A stretch of DNA of 25,602 bases from DATBMA01 sp036555105 (GCA_036555105.1 DATBMA010000102.1:1-25602), one strand, 5' to 3'. Numbered from the stretch's first letter, positions 15,131-23,692 are shown. Program-made: numbers and translations. The notes: generated by a model not told the origin, from the letters alone.

Positions 15131-15907
15131 TCATGCCGACGCTCGCCCCGACCCGGGCGGGCCCCCGTAGGCCTGGGCGATCTCCATCCATCGCAAGGCC
15201 TCCTCGCCCTCGACCACGAGACCAGTGTCGAGGACATGCCTCCTTTGCACCACCACCAGGCAGAACTCCTCGACCGGGCCGGTGACCGAGGCGCTGGCCT
15301 CGTCGTTCCACACCCTGGTCGTGCCGGATGGGCCTCGGAGCGCCACCCGAACGCGCTGGGCCGGCACCTCCATCCCGCGATTGAGGAAGCTCCACGAATA
15401 GGTCTTCACACCCAACTCGGCGATCTCGAACAAGCGGTTGGTTGGCTCCCGGGCCAAACCCAACCCGTCGGCCACGTCCTGGCCGTGTGCCCAGGTCTCC
15501 ATCAGTCGCGCCTGGATGGCGGTCGCCACCCGCATCGGAGGTCCGAACCAGGCGAGGCGAGCATCCGGGTCGACCCCGGCGAAGGCAGCCAGGGTGGAGG
15601 CGCGGGCATCTCGCCACCAGGCCAGCACTTCGACCGGCGCCATCTCCCTCCCCCGTCGGAGGTGCTCGTCCATGAAGGCGGAGGATCCGAGCTCGAGCCG
15701 ACGGTTCACCTCCATCACGAACGCATCGGGATCTGTGATTGCCAGCGTCTGCTGTTCCTCGAAGAACGCCAGATGCCCGATCTGGTCTTTGACGTCCCAG
15801 GGCTCGGCCGGGGTGGGGGTGGCCCATCCCCTCTCATCGAGGCCGGCCACGATGGTGTCGAGGTCCTCCTGCTCGGCGGCGAGGTCGGCCAGCACCTGCT
15901 CGCTCAC
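15131..15907 (-). CDS. TIGR03084-family DinB-like metal-binding protein
   Basis: A 258-residue protein closely matching the actinobacterial TIGR03084 family, related to the N-terminal domain of mycothiol-dependent maleylpyruvate isomerase (DinB fold). Predicted metal ligands are H45 in DQIGHLAFFEE and the E137-x3-H141 pair in METWAHGQDVADGLG. WFGPPM, ELGVKTYSW, VQRRH and the ending IAQAYGGPPGSGR are also family features. The precise reaction is unknown; a thiol-linked isomerase or transferase role is an inference from the fold. GTG at 15907 overlaps the stop of the upstream reductase by four bases (GTGA), so the pair is coupled. Only ten bases separate its stop from that of the convergent six-TM gene. 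Confidence 0.88.
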   Translation of the reverse strand: MSEQVLADLAAEQEDLDTIVAGLDERGWATPTPAEPWDVKDQIGHLAFFEEQQTLAITDPDAFVMEVNRRLELGSSAFMDEHLRRGREMAPVEVLAWWRDARASTLAAFAGVDPDARLAWFGPPMRVATAIQARLMETWAHGQDVADGLGLAREPTNRLFEIAELGVKTYSWSFLNRGMEVPAQRVRVALRGPSGTTRVWNDEASASVTGPVEEFCLVVVQRRHVLDTGLVVEGEEALRWMEIAQAYGGPPGSGRASA

Positions 15908-16794
15908 GGTGCGGTTTCCTCCCCGATCCGAATCCCGCTCAGCTCCTCCAAAGCCTTGACCATGGCGTGGTTCCCCTCGCCTCCGAGGCCACGATGCTGG
16001 AGGGCCAGATAGAGCTGGGAGGCGAACGCGGTGGCGGGCAGTGGCAAGTCGAGATCGGCCGCCGTTTCCAACACCAGCCTCAAATCCTTCTGCTGGAGGT
16101 CGATTGTGAACCCTGGACTCCAATCGCGGGCGATCATCTGTGGTCCCCGGCTGGAGAGCATCCACGAGCCGGCCGCCCCTCCCTTCACCGCTTCGAGGGT
16201 GGTGCCGAGGTCGAGGCCGGCGGCCTGGGCGAACAGGAGTGCCTCGGAGACGGCCAACTCGTTAACCGCCACCAGTATCTGATTCACCAACTTGCACAGT
16301 TGACCGGCGCCGACCGGGCCGACGTGGGTGATCGAGGATGCGTAGGCGCGCATGAACGGCTCGGCGGCCGCGACGGCGTCCCTCTCCCCTCCGACCATGA
16401 TCGCCAGCGTCCCTCCGAGGGCGCCCTCGGAGCCTCCGCTCACCGGGGCATCGAGCCACGATCCGCCGGCGGCCCGGGCGGTGTCAGCCAGCCGGCGAGT
16501 GACGGCAGGTGAGATCGTCGAGTGGTCAACGATGACACTCCCGGATTTGATGCCGCTGAGGACGCCGTTGGGCCCGACGACGACCTCTTCGACATCAGCA
16601 GAGTCGGACACGCAGATCATGACTGGACTGCAGGCCGCGGCCAGGTTCGCCGGGCTGGCAGCGACCTCGGCGCCGTCAACTGCGTCGGCTTTGGCCGTGG
16701 TTCGATTCCAGACCTTCACTTCGTGGCCGGCGGCCACGAGGTTGGCCGCCATGGCCGAGCCCATGATCCCCATCCCAATGAACCCGACCGCCAT
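15904..16794 (-). CDS. 3-hydroxyisobutyrate dehydrogenase-family reductase
   Basis: A 296-residue beta-hydroxyacid dehydrogenase. The N-terminal GFIGMGIMGSAMAANL is the NAD(P)-binding signature, and WNRT at 29-32 ends the second strand, where the residues often indicate NADP use. DAPVSGG (115-121) is the substrate loop, and K168 in GAGQLCKLVNQ is the catalytic lysine. The length is normal. Relatives oxidise 3-hydroxyisobutyrate (valine breakdown) or reduce tartronate semialdehyde or succinic semialdehyde; the sequence does not decide which. ATG at 16794 has GGAGGTGGGG directly upstream. The 107-base gap to the divergent lipoprotein gene must hold both promoters. Confidence 0.9.
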   Translation of the reverse strand: MAVGFIGMGIMGSAMAANLVAAGHEVKVWNRTTAKADAVDGAEVAASPANLAAACSPVMICVSDSADVEEVVVGPNGVLSGIKSGSVIVDHSTISPAVTRRLADTARAAGGSWLDAPVSGGSEGALGGTLAIMVGGERDAVAAAEPFMRAYASSITHVGPVGAGQLCKLVNQILVAVNELAVSEALLFAQAAGLDLGTTLEAVKGGAAGSWMLSSRGPQMIARDWSPGFTIDLQQKDLRLVLETAADLDLPLPATAFASQLYLALQHRGLGGEGNHAMVKALEELSGIRIGEETAP

Positions 16795-16862
16795 CCCCAC
16801 CTCCCTATTACGTGCTCGACCGCCCCGACCATATGCGGTTGGCGAGTTCCGATGACGGGGGT

Positions 16863-16879
16863 GTTTACCCACAGTTAAC
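16863..16879. promoter_or_regulatory. Imperfect palindrome GTTtAC-n5-GTtAAC in divergent gap
   Basis: GTTTACCCACAGTTAAC is an imperfect dyad (five of six outer positions match) in an otherwise GC-rich gap between the divergent reductase and lipoprotein genes. It ends one base before an in-frame ATG at 16881 and 22 bases before the preferred ATG at 16902. It may be an operator or part of a promoter core. No clear -35/-10 pair was found. Confidence 0.25.
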
Positions 16880-16901
16880 GATGCAAGGCCAGAATGAGCA
16901 G

Positions 16902-17522
16902 ATGGGTATGCCTCGGCGCGTCGCTTCCGCGGTCATTTTGCTGCTCTTCGTGTCGGCCTGCAGCAGCGCAGGTGATGCCCCCGAGGTGGCATCGCTCGAT
17001 GAAGCATCGGGGGCCACCACCACGACTGCCGAAGCCACCCAGGCAGACCAGGAGCAGGCCGCACTCGAGTTCGCCCAATGCATGAGGGATCACGGCGTCG
17101 ACATGCCCGACCCCACGGTTGACGGGGATGGCAACATTCGTATGAGCCCGCCCAGCTTCGGTGAGGATGGCCCGCCTGAGGGCTTTGCCGAGACGGCGAG
17201 GGCCGCGGCGGAGGCGTGTGGAGATCTCCTGGAAGGAGTCGGGTTCGGATTCAGCCCGGAGGACCAGGCAGAGTTGCAGGACCAGCTCCTCGAGTTCACC
17301 TCCTGCATGCGCGACCACGGAATCGACATGCCGGACCCGAACTTCAATGGCACCCCCGGATCGGGCGGTGGAGGGTTCATCGGGAGGATCGATCCGAACG
17401 ACCCCGACTTCCAGGCAGCCTTCGAGGAATGCCGGGGCGTGTTCGAGGGCAACGGCCTGGTCCCGTTCGGACGTCCCCCGGGTGGAGGTGAAGGGCAAAG
17501 TGGCGGGGGCGGCCAGCCTTGA
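16902..17522 (+). CDS. Lipoprotein with duplicated CMRDHG motif, exporter-linked
   Basis: A 206-residue secreted lipoprotein. A short basic start (MGMPRR) and hydrophobic stretch lead to a lipobox VSAC, so the mature protein is lipid-anchored. An acidic Thr-rich linker is followed by two tandem copies of a module: CMRDHG(V/I)DMPDP, then a Phe/Glu-rich helix with a second cysteine (EACGDLL in the first copy, EECRGVF in the second). The four cysteines suggest disulfides or metal binding. The end is Gly-rich. I chose ATG 16902; 16881 and 16908 are alternatives. Its stop overlaps the TTG start of the adaptor gene by four bases. It is presumably an extracytoplasmic accessory of the MacAB-like exporter. 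The exact role is unknown. Confidence 0.85.
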   Translation: MGMPRRVASAVILLLFVSACSSAGDAPEVASLDEASGATTTTAEATQADQEQAALEFAQCMRDHGVDMPDPTVDGDGNIRMSPPSFGEDGPPEGFAETARAAAEACGDLLEGVGFGFSPEDQAELQDQLLEFTSCMRDHGIDMPDPNFNGTPGSGGGGFIGRIDPNDPDFQAAFEECRGVFEGNGLVPFGRPPGGGEGQSGGGGQP

Positions 17523-18565
17523 AGCGGGCCGCGTGGTTCATGGCCGGCCTGGTGCTCGCCGGCCTGGCAGTGTTCACCTGGTACTGGTTGGGCCGGGATC
17601 AGTCCGGTGAAGCATCGGCGACCACCGAGGCAGAGCTCGGAGTCGCCGAGGTTGTGCAGACCGACTTGCGCCAGACCACCAGCTACGAGGCGACGCTGGG
17701 CAGGGTCTCAGGCGACCCCATCGTCAACCGCCTGAACGGAACCGTGACCTGGCTGCCCGATGAGGGATCGACGGTCGAGCAGGGCGGGGTGCTGTTCGAG
17801 GTAGATGGATCGCCCGTGGTCCTGCTGTACGGCGAACGTCCTGCTTGGCGGGCATTGCGCCGCAATACCGAAGGCGCCGACGTCGGCCAACTCGAGACCG
17901 CGCTCGCGGCCATGGGCTTCGACCCAGACGGTGAGGTGACGGTCGATGACGAACTCACCTCGGCCACCGTCTCTGAGATCGAGGATTGGCAGGAGGCGCT
18001 GGGCGCGGAGGCGGACGGGGTCGTGGATCTGGGTGAGGTGGTCTTCCTCCCGGGCCCGGTTCGGGTCTCCTTCGTTGACGTGTCGCTTGGCTCACCCATC
18101 CACGACGGCGAGGCTCCCCTCCGCACTTCGTCGGAGGACATCCTCGTAAGGCTGGACCTGCCCGCCTCCGACCAAGGCCAGATCAGCGTTGGGGACTCGG
18201 TGACGATCGAGTTGCCGGACGGGACCGAGGTCGCGGGCACCGTCCAGGAAGTGGATGACACAGCCACCGTGACCGAAGGGCAGGCCGTGTTCCAGGTCAC
18301 GATCGGCCTTGACGACCCCGCTCTGGCATCGGGACTCGACGAAGCTCCGGTCGACGTCGACATCGTCACCGACGAAGCCCTCGGAGTGATGGCTGTGCCG
18401 GTCACGGCGCTGTTGGCCCTGGCCGAAGGCGGGTATGCCGTCGAAGTGGTCGATTCGCCCGCCAACACCCACCTGGTCGGAGTCGAGGCCGGGCTATTCG
18501 CCGACGGCTGGGTGGAGGTGACCGGGGATGGCCTCGAAGTCGGGGACCAGGTGGTCGTTCCCTGA
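17519..18565 (+). CDS. MacA/HlyD-like periplasmic adaptor with peptidoglycan-binding insert
   Basis: A 348-residue protein anchored by one N-terminal TM helix (residues about 5-24). A biotinyl-lipoyl-like region (NRLNGTVTWLP...GSTVEQGGVLFEVDG) is split by a peptidoglycan-binding-1 type helical module near 112-165 (RRNTEGADVGQLETALAAMG). Beta-rich adaptor domains follow (SVGDSVTIELPDGTEVAGTV; VPVTALLALAEGGYAVEVV) up to the typical GDQVVVP ending. These are the usual parts of Gram-positive MacA-like adaptors, which dock the MacB-type permease and may touch the wall. The TTG at 17519 overlaps the lipoprotein stop (TTGA), and its stop overlaps the ATPase start (TGATG), giving a tight operon. Confidence 0.87.
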   Translation: MKRAAWFMAGLVLAGLAVFTWYWLGRDQSGEASATTEAELGVAEVVQTDLRQTTSYEATLGRVSGDPIVNRLNGTVTWLPDEGSTVEQGGVLFEVDGSPVVLLYGERPAWRALRRNTEGADVGQLETALAAMGFDPDGEVTVDDELTSATVSEIEDWQEALGAEADGVVDLGEVVFLPGPVRVSFVDVSLGSPIHDGEAPLRTSSEDILVRLDLPASDQGQISVGDSVTIELPDGTEVAGTVQEVDDTATVTEGQAVFQVTIGLDDPALASGLDEAPVDVDIVTDEALGVMAVPVTALLALAEGGYAVEVVDSPANTHLVGVEAGLFADGWVEVTGDGLEVGDQVVVP

Positions 18566-19242
18566 TGGCGGTCCTGTCCATTCGGGAAGTGACCAAGACC
18601 TACCCAGGCAGTCCGCCGATCGAGGCCCTGCGTGGAGTCGACCTGGAAGTCGACGATGGAGGGCTGGTGGCGGTGGTGGGGCCATCCGGGTCCGGCAAGT
18701 CCACCTTGCTGCACCTCATGGGGACCCTCGATCAGCCCAGCACCGGTTCGGTGCATGTCGCCGGCTTCGACACCGGCCAACTCTCGGATCGCCAGCTTTC
18801 GGGGCTGCGGGCGAACAGCGTCGGGTTCGTCTTCCAACAGTTCCACCTGCTCGCGGGAGCAACGACACTCGAGAACGTCGCCGAAGGAGCTCTCTACACA
18901 GGCTTGACCGAGAAGGAGCGCCAGCAGGGGGCGGCTGCCGCCATCGAACGGGTTGGTCTGGAACAGCGCGTGCACCATCGAGCCGGCCTCCTCTCCGGGG
19001 GAGAGCAGCAGCGGGTGGCAATTGCACGGGCCCTCATGGGTGACCCCGTGCTCCTTCTGGCCGACGAACCGACCGGCAACCTGGACACCAGGACTGGCGC
19101 GGCGGTGATCGACCTGCTGATGGATCTGAACGCGCAGGGCGTGGCGGTGGTCGTGATCACCCACGAGCACGAGGTGGCTGATCGGTTTCCGCGCACGATC
19201 TCCATCCGTGACGGTTTGGTGGAGTCCGACAGCAACAAATGA
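18565..19242 (+). CDS. MacB/LolD-type ABC transporter ATPase
   Basis: A 225-residue ATP-binding subunit with every motif intact: Walker A GPSGSGKST (39-47), Q-loop FVFQQFHLL (88-96), signature LSGGEQQRVAIARAL (143-157), Walker B LLLADEPTGNLD (163-174) and H-loop His200 in VVITHE. The sequence around Walker B and the signature is typical of the MacB/LolD/FtsE group, which works with FtsX-like permeases by mechanotransmission rather than by classical transport. It is coupled to both neighbours (one-base overlap upstream, four-base overlap downstream). The substrate is not deducible; candidates are antimicrobial peptides, lipopeptides or lipoproteins. Confidence 0.95.
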   Translation: MAVLSIREVTKTYPGSPPIEALRGVDLEVDDGGLVAVVGPSGSGKSTLLHLMGTLDQPSTGSVHVAGFDTGQLSDRQLSGLRANSVGFVFQQFHLLAGATTLENVAEGALYTGLTEKERQQGAAAAIERVGLEQRVHHRAGLLSGGEQQRVAIARALMGDPVLLLADEPTGNLDTRTGAAVIDLLMDLNAQGVAVVVITHEHEVADRFPRTISIRDGLVESDSNK

Positions 19243-20441
19243 TGACGGTCCCCCCGCCATCCCGGGTCCACTTTGGGGACCTGTTACGGACCGCCTCACT
19301 CGGGCTCCGCATAAGGAGGGTGAGAGCGCTGCTGTCGGCGCTGGGGATCCTGATCGGGGTCGCCTCGATGGTCGCGGTGGTCGGGCTGTCGGAATCCAGT
19401 CGGTCTGACCTCATCGCCAAGCTCGATCGTCTCGGCACGAACCTGCTTCAGGTTCAAGCGGGGCAAGGCATCGGTATCGGACAGGGCCGTCTGCCGGAGA
19501 CTGCCCAGTCCATGATCGGGAGGATCGGGCCGGTGCAGGCGGCTAGTGCCATCAGCACGGTGGGGGAGGCCGGCGTCTACCGCAACGACCTGATCCCGCC
19601 CGGCCAGACCGGGGGCATCACCGTGCAGGCGGTCGACCTCGATCTGCTCGAGACTCTGGGCGGGGTGATGGCAGCCGGCCGCTGGTTGGACGAGGCAACG
19701 GCCTCCTTTCCCACGGTGGTCCTCGGCTCGGTGGCTGCCCAACGGCTTGGAGTAGGCGCGGGGTCGGTCGACAGCCTGGTGTGGATCGGTGATGAGTGGT
19801 GGACGGTGATCGGCGTGCTCGAGCAGTTCGACCTCAGCCCGGACCTTGACCGGGCGGCGCTGGTGGGGATGGCAGCGGCCGCGGACTTCCTCGATCACGA
19901 GAACGTTCCTTCCACCATCTACGTCCGCACCCATCCCGAGCAGGTGGATGCGGTCCGCAACGTGATGGCCGCCACCGCCAATCCTGCCCAACCCGACGAA
20001 GTGGTGGTGACCAGGCCAACCGACGCGCTGGAGGCGCGGGATGCCGCCGATCAGTCGCTTACCGCACTCCTGCTGGGCCTGGGCTCGATCGCTCTGCTGG
20101 TGGGCGGGGTTGGGGTCGCCAACACCATGGTCACGTCGGTGCTCGAACGGCGGGGCGAGATCGGGCTGCGGCGGGCCCTCGGGGCCACCCGCGGGCACAT
20201 CCGCGCGCAGTTCCTGGGCGAGGCCCTGTTGGTCTCATTCCTGGGTGGCCTGGGCGGGGTGGCCCTCGGGTGGCTGGTGACGGCCGCATACGCCCGCTTC
20301 AAGGGTTGGGAAGTGCTGGTCCCGGCCTGGGCCCTGCTCGGCGGTTTGGCGGCGGCGTTGGTGATCGGCGCCCTCGGGGGCATCAGCCCCGCTATGCGGG
20401 CAGCGCGCCTGGCGCCGACCGACGCGCTCAGAAGCCAATAG
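19239..20441 (+). CDS. MacB-like ABC permease (FtsX domain)
   Basis: A 400-residue permease with MacB/FtsX topology: TM1 near 28-50, a large extracytoplasmic MacB_PCD domain (about 51-270), then three TM helices near 273-297, 328-352 and 360-384. Between TM2 and TM3 is the family motif VLERRGEIGLRRALGATRGHI, which contacts the ATPase. The C-terminal PAMRAARLAPTDALRS is also typical. ATG at 19239 overlaps the ATPase stop (ATGA); a second ATG at 19242 is possible. It is the last gene of the exporter operon and converges on the sulfatase gene with only 31 bases between, which contain no evident terminator hairpin. Confidence 0.93.
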   Translation: MMTVPPPSRVHFGDLLRTASLGLRIRRVRALLSALGILIGVASMVAVVGLSESSRSDLIAKLDRLGTNLLQVQAGQGIGIGQGRLPETAQSMIGRIGPVQAASAISTVGEAGVYRNDLIPPGQTGGITVQAVDLDLLETLGGVMAAGRWLDEATASFPTVVLGSVAAQRLGVGAGSVDSLVWIGDEWWTVIGVLEQFDLSPDLDRAALVGMAAAADFLDHENVPSTIYVRTHPEQVDAVRNVMAATANPAQPDEVVVTRPTDALEARDAADQSLTALLLGLGSIALLVGGVGVANTMVTSVLERRGEIGLRRALGATRGHIRAQFLGEALLVSFLGGLGGVALGWLVTAAYARFKGWEVLVPAWALLGGLAAALVIGALGGISPAMRAARLAPTDALRSQ

Positions 20442-20472
20442 GCGAAACCAGTACTCATTACTCAGTTCTCAC

Positions 20473-22023
20473 TCATCCGCCCCCGGCCAACATCTTTTCC
20501 ATCGCCTGATCGATCGTGAATGACGCGGCCTTCTGGCGCGGTGGGAATTCCTTGAAGGTCTTCAAAAAGTCACCGACGATGGCCGAGGCCGCAAGTACGA
20601 GGTAGGCCTTGCTCATCACCCAGTCCCAATAGGTGTTGGAGGTGACGTCGGCCCGCTCGAAGGGGTCGGTCCGTAGGTTGTAGAGCTTCGGCAGGCGTAG
20701 CGGCACGAATGGCTCCGCCCAGACTCCCAGGGTCCCCGCCATGCGCTGCTCCATGAACACGACTTTCCAGTTGTCGAACCGGAGGGCGACGACATCGCCG
20801 TCGTCGCTGAAGTAGATGAACCCCTTGCGCGGGCTCTCCTTTTCCTTGCCGGTCAGGTAAGGGAGCAGGTTGTAGCCGTCGATGTGGACCTTGAACTTCT
20901 TGCCTGCGGCCTTGTGCCCCTTCTTCAACTTCTCGACCACGTCCGCGTCGCCGGCAGCGGCCAGGAAGGTAGGCAGCCAGTCATGGTGCTGGACGATCTC
21001 GTTGGAGACTGTCCCGGCCGGGATCTGGCCAGGCCAGCGGATGGCCAGGGGGATGCGGAAGGCACCCTCCCAGTTGGTGTTCTTCTCACTGCGGAATGGG
21101 GTCATCGCACCGTCGGGCCAGGTGTTCATGTGCGGACCGTTGTCGGTGCTGTACATGACGATGGTGTCCTCGGCGATGCCGAGCTCATCGAGCACGTCGA
21201 GGACCGTTCCGACGTTCTTGTCATGGTCGACCATGGCGTCGTGATAGGGAGACTGCCAGCGCCCGGCCTGCCCCAGGCTCTCCGGCTTGGTGTGGGTTCG
21301 CAGGTGCATGTGGGTGAAGTTCACCCAGCAGAAGAAAGGTGTGCCCGCCTTGTGCTGGCGCTTGATGAAATCGACCGCGGCGGCGGCGAAGCCATCGTCG
21401 CAGGTCTCCATACGCTTGCGGGTCAGGGGCCCGGTGTCCTCGATCTTCTGCTTGCCGACTCTTCCCCAACGGGGCTGCTCCGTCGGGTCGTCCTCCTCGG
21501 TGGCGTAGGAGTGGATGACCCCCCGGGGGCCGAAGTTCTCCCCGAACTGGGGGAAGCCATTCTGGCTCGGATAGTCGGGGTCCTCGGGGTCTTCCTCGGC
21601 GTTGAGGTGGTAGAGGTTGCCGTAGAACTCATCGAAGCCGTGGGCGGTCGGAAGGAATCGGTTGAGATCTCCCAGGTGGTTCTTGCCGAACTGGCCGGTG
21701 GCGTATCCGCGGTTCTTGAGCAGCTCGGCGATCGTCGGATCCTCCTCGGCGAGGCCGATGGGTGATGCTGGTATCCCCACTTTGCTGAGACCCGTGCGGA
21801 AGACGCTCTGGCCGGTGATGAAGGATGAGCGACCGGCGGTGCAGCTCTGTTCACCGTATGCGTCGGTGAACAGCATCCCCTCTTCGGCCACGCGGTCGAT
21901 GTTCGGTGTCCGGTATCCCATCAGCCCGCGGGTGTAGCAACTCAGGTTGGCGATGCCGATGTCGTCGCCCCAGATGACGAGGATGTTCGGCTTCTGTGGC
22001 TTCTTGGGCTTCTTGGCCGCCAT
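20473..22023 (-). CDS. Cys-type arylsulfatase
   Basis: A 516-residue sulfatase of the alkaline-phosphatase superfamily. It has the metal-binding aspartates D20-D21 in IWGDDIG, the maturation motif C61-T-A-G-R (Cys to formylglycine), K and H of GKNHLGD, a STDNGPH motif (second metal site), and EGAFRIPLAIRWPG, all in the expected order. No signal peptide is visible: the N-terminus is Lys-rich (MAAKKPKKPQKP), so it may act in the cytoplasm. ATG at 22023 has AGGAAG upstream; a longer frame to 22407 only shadows the FGE gene. It follows the FGE gene by 17 bases, so enzyme and maturase are co-made. The substrate sulfate ester is unknown. Confidence 0.93.
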   Translation of the reverse strand: MAAKKPKKPQKPNILVIWGDDIGIANLSCYTRGLMGYRTPNIDRVAEEGMLFTDAYGEQSCTAGRSSFITGQSVFRTGLSKVGIPASPIGLAEEDPTIAELLKNRGYATGQFGKNHLGDLNRFLPTAHGFDEFYGNLYHLNAEEDPEDPDYPSQNGFPQFGENFGPRGVIHSYATEEDDPTEQPRWGRVGKQKIEDTGPLTRKRMETCDDGFAAAAVDFIKRQHKAGTPFFCWVNFTHMHLRTHTKPESLGQAGRWQSPYHDAMVDHDKNVGTVLDVLDELGIAEDTIVMYSTDNGPHMNTWPDGAMTPFRSEKNTNWEGAFRIPLAIRWPGQIPAGTVSNEIVQHHDWLPTFLAAAGDADVVEKLKKGHKAAGKKFKVHIDGYNLLPYLTGKEKESPRKGFIYFSDDGDVVALRFDNWKVVFMEQRMAGTLGVWAEPFVPLRLPKLYNLRTDPFERADVTSNTYWDWVMSKAYLVLAASAIVGDFLKTFKEFPPRQKAASFTIDQAMEKMLAGGG

Positions 22024-22040
22024 GGTCTTCCTCCGTGTTG

Positions 22041-22967
22041 CTAGCCGTTGCCGATTCTCACGATGCAGCGGAATCCGAGATGGGACGTGGTCGTGTCGAT
22101 TGCCTGGGCCATCCGGGCAGCCGGACGGTATCGCCGGCAGTAGTTGGGCGCACAGAGATGCGAGCCACCCTTCATGACCCGCCGAGCAATGCCGGCGGGA
22201 TCGCGGGGGTCGATGCTGTCGGTCTCCAGGTCCGCGGCGCAGCAGGCGTGTTGAGGCGGCCCGGCGGTGTACCAGTCGGTCGTCCACTCCCACACGTTGC
22301 CGATCATGTCGGATAGCCCGTAGGCGTTGGGGGGGAAGCTGCCCACCGGTGAAGTCCCCTCGTAACCGTCGGTCATCAGGTTCTGATACGGGAACTCGCC
22401 TTGCCACGTGTTGGCCATTGGCTTTCCCTTGGGCATGAACTCGTCACCCCAGGCGTATTCGGCCCGGTCCAGGCCACCCCGGGCGGCGAACTCCCACTCG
22501 GCCTCGGACGCAAGCTCCTTGCCTGCCCACGCCGCGTATGCCACGGCATCCGCGAAGGCGATGTGCACGACAGGGTGCCGCTCCCTGCCATCGAGATTGC
22601 TGCCCGGACCCGACGGATGCCGCCAGTCCGCACCCTCCTGCCATCCCCACCAGTTGTGGGGATCCCGCAGATCCACCGGCCCCTTGGTCTTGTGGAACAC
22701 GACCGAACCGGCTCTCAGGTCTTGTTTGGCCCCTGGGTAATCGGCCGGGTTCGGCACCTTCTCCGCCCAAGTGACGTGGCCGGTGGCTTTGACGAAACGC
22801 ATGAAATCGAGGTTGGTGACCGGGTGCTTCTCCATCCAGAAGCCACCAACGGTGGCGTCACGAACCGGGGCCTCTTCGGGATAGTGGTCGTTCGACCCCA
22901 TGGCGAAACTGCCGCCAGGGATCCAGGCCATGTTCTTGTGGGGGGCGACCCGGGCCGGAGCCGACAC
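22041..22967 (-). CDS. Formylglycine-generating enzyme (sulfatase-modifying factor)
   Basis: A 308-residue FGE/SUMF1-family protein, the copper-dependent oxidase that turns the sulfatase-motif cysteine into formylglycine. It begins MAWIPGGSFAMGS and carries EAEWEFAARGG (155-165), GNVWEWTTDWY, and the diagnostic MKGGSHLCAPNYCRRYRPAAR, in which C272 and C277 correspond to the catalytic cysteine pair. The end is HLGFRCIV. Both cysteines being present separates it from the many non-catalytic FGE-like domains. The start is GTG at 22967; ATG at 22931 is also possible. It lies directly upstream of the sulfatase, its evident client, and 53 bases after the methyltransferase. Confidence 0.92.
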   Translation of the reverse strand: MSAPARVAPHKNMAWIPGGSFAMGSNDHYPEEAPVRDATVGGFWMEKHPVTNLDFMRFVKATGHVTWAEKVPNPADYPGAKQDLRAGSVVFHKTKGPVDLRDPHNWWGWQEGADWRHPSGPGSNLDGRERHPVVHIAFADAVAYAAWAGKELASEAEWEFAARGGLDRAEYAWGDEFMPKGKPMANTWQGEFPYQNLMTDGYEGTSPVGSFPPNAYGLSDMIGNVWEWTTDWYTAGPPQHACCAADLETDSIDPRDPAGIARRVMKGGSHLCAPNYCRRYRPAARMAQAIDTTTSHLGFRCIVRIGNG

Positions 22968-23020
22968 CCCAGCAAGTTACTCACGAAGAGAAGTGCTCGG
23001 CACGGGGCCCGCTCGTCGCC

Positions 23021-23665
23021 TCAGGCGGGCCGTCGCTGCAGGACCAGTGTCCTCCACACCAAGCCTGCATGGTCGTGGGATATCTCGAGGCCGGAGCGGG
23101 TAAGGGTCGCGATCATCTCGGCGGGAGGATGGATGTGCGCCCGGAAGGTCCTTCCTCGCAGGCGATTGGGCAGATTGGCGAGCGCCAGGAAGCCCCTCGT
23201 CCACCAGTGGTCAACCGGGAACGTAAGCCCGAGTATTCGCAGGGCTTTTGTGGCGGCGGCCCGCAGCAGACCGCTCCAGTCCGAGTAGCAGCAGACAACG
23301 CGGTGCATGATGACGATGTCGGCAGGGGCCGCGCCAACCTCGACGAAGTCCCCCAGAACCCTGGTCACCCTGTCTTGCAGCCCGCGCTCGGCCAGCAGCT
23401 CCTGAGCTGACGCCTCCCAACTAGGTGAGAGCTCGACGTTTGTCGCCCGGCTGGCGCCCGCCTCGAGGAGTGTGATCTGGATGTCACCCAGCCCGCCCCC
23501 GGCCTCGAGGATCGTCGCCTCCGGAGGGGCGATGGCCTGGACCGCGGCGGCCAGCTCGGCGCGAGTCCCGGTGAGCCCCTTCTGTCGAAAGCGGCGGGCA
23601 ACCGCCTCCGCCTCTCTGGCGGTGAAAACATCGCCGTATTCGTTGCGATTGCAGCAGGAGGACAT
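23021..23665 (-). CDS. Class I SAM-dependent methyltransferase
   Basis: A 214-residue methyltransferase. Motif I is ILEAGGGLGDIQITLLEAGA (52-71), followed by an acidic end of strand 2 (NVELSPS), a GDFVEV segment (motif II/III region) and DIVIMHRVVCCYSD in the place of motif IV. The start MSSCCNRNEYGDVF has a Cys pair and an aromatic cap. The overall layout resembles Mg-protoporphyrin-O-methyltransferase-like or other small-molecule methyltransferases, but the substrate cannot be named. It starts 27 bases after the aldehyde dehydrogenase stop and probably shares its transcript. A link with the sulfatase is positional only. Confidence 0.85.
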   Translation of the reverse strand: MSSCCNRNEYGDVFTAREAEAVARRFRQKGLTGTRAELAAAVQAIAPPEATILEAGGGLGDIQITLLEAGASRATNVELSPSWEASAQELLAERGLQDRVTRVLGDFVEVGAAPADIVIMHRVVCCYSDWSGLLRAAATKALRILGLTFPVDHWWTRGFLALANLPNRLRGRTFRAHIHPPAEMIATLTRSGLEISHDHAGLVWRTLVLQRRPA

Positions 23666-23692
23666 GAGTGCTCTCTTGCTCGGATCCCTGTA

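Noticed and set aside
14444..16012. Long + strand reading frame of 522 codons
   Set aside because: It overlaps the six-TM gene end and the antisense of the TIGR03084 gene; Arg/Ser/Pro-rich with no motif.
17683..19299. Long - strand reading frame of 538 codons opposite the exporter operon
   Set aside because: It is the antisense of well-supported adaptor and ATPase genes and has Ser/Thr/Pro-rich shadow composition.
22024..22407. N-terminal extension of the sulfatase
   Set aside because: It lies over the FGE gene; the ATG at 22023 has a good ribosome site and precedes the first catalytic strand.
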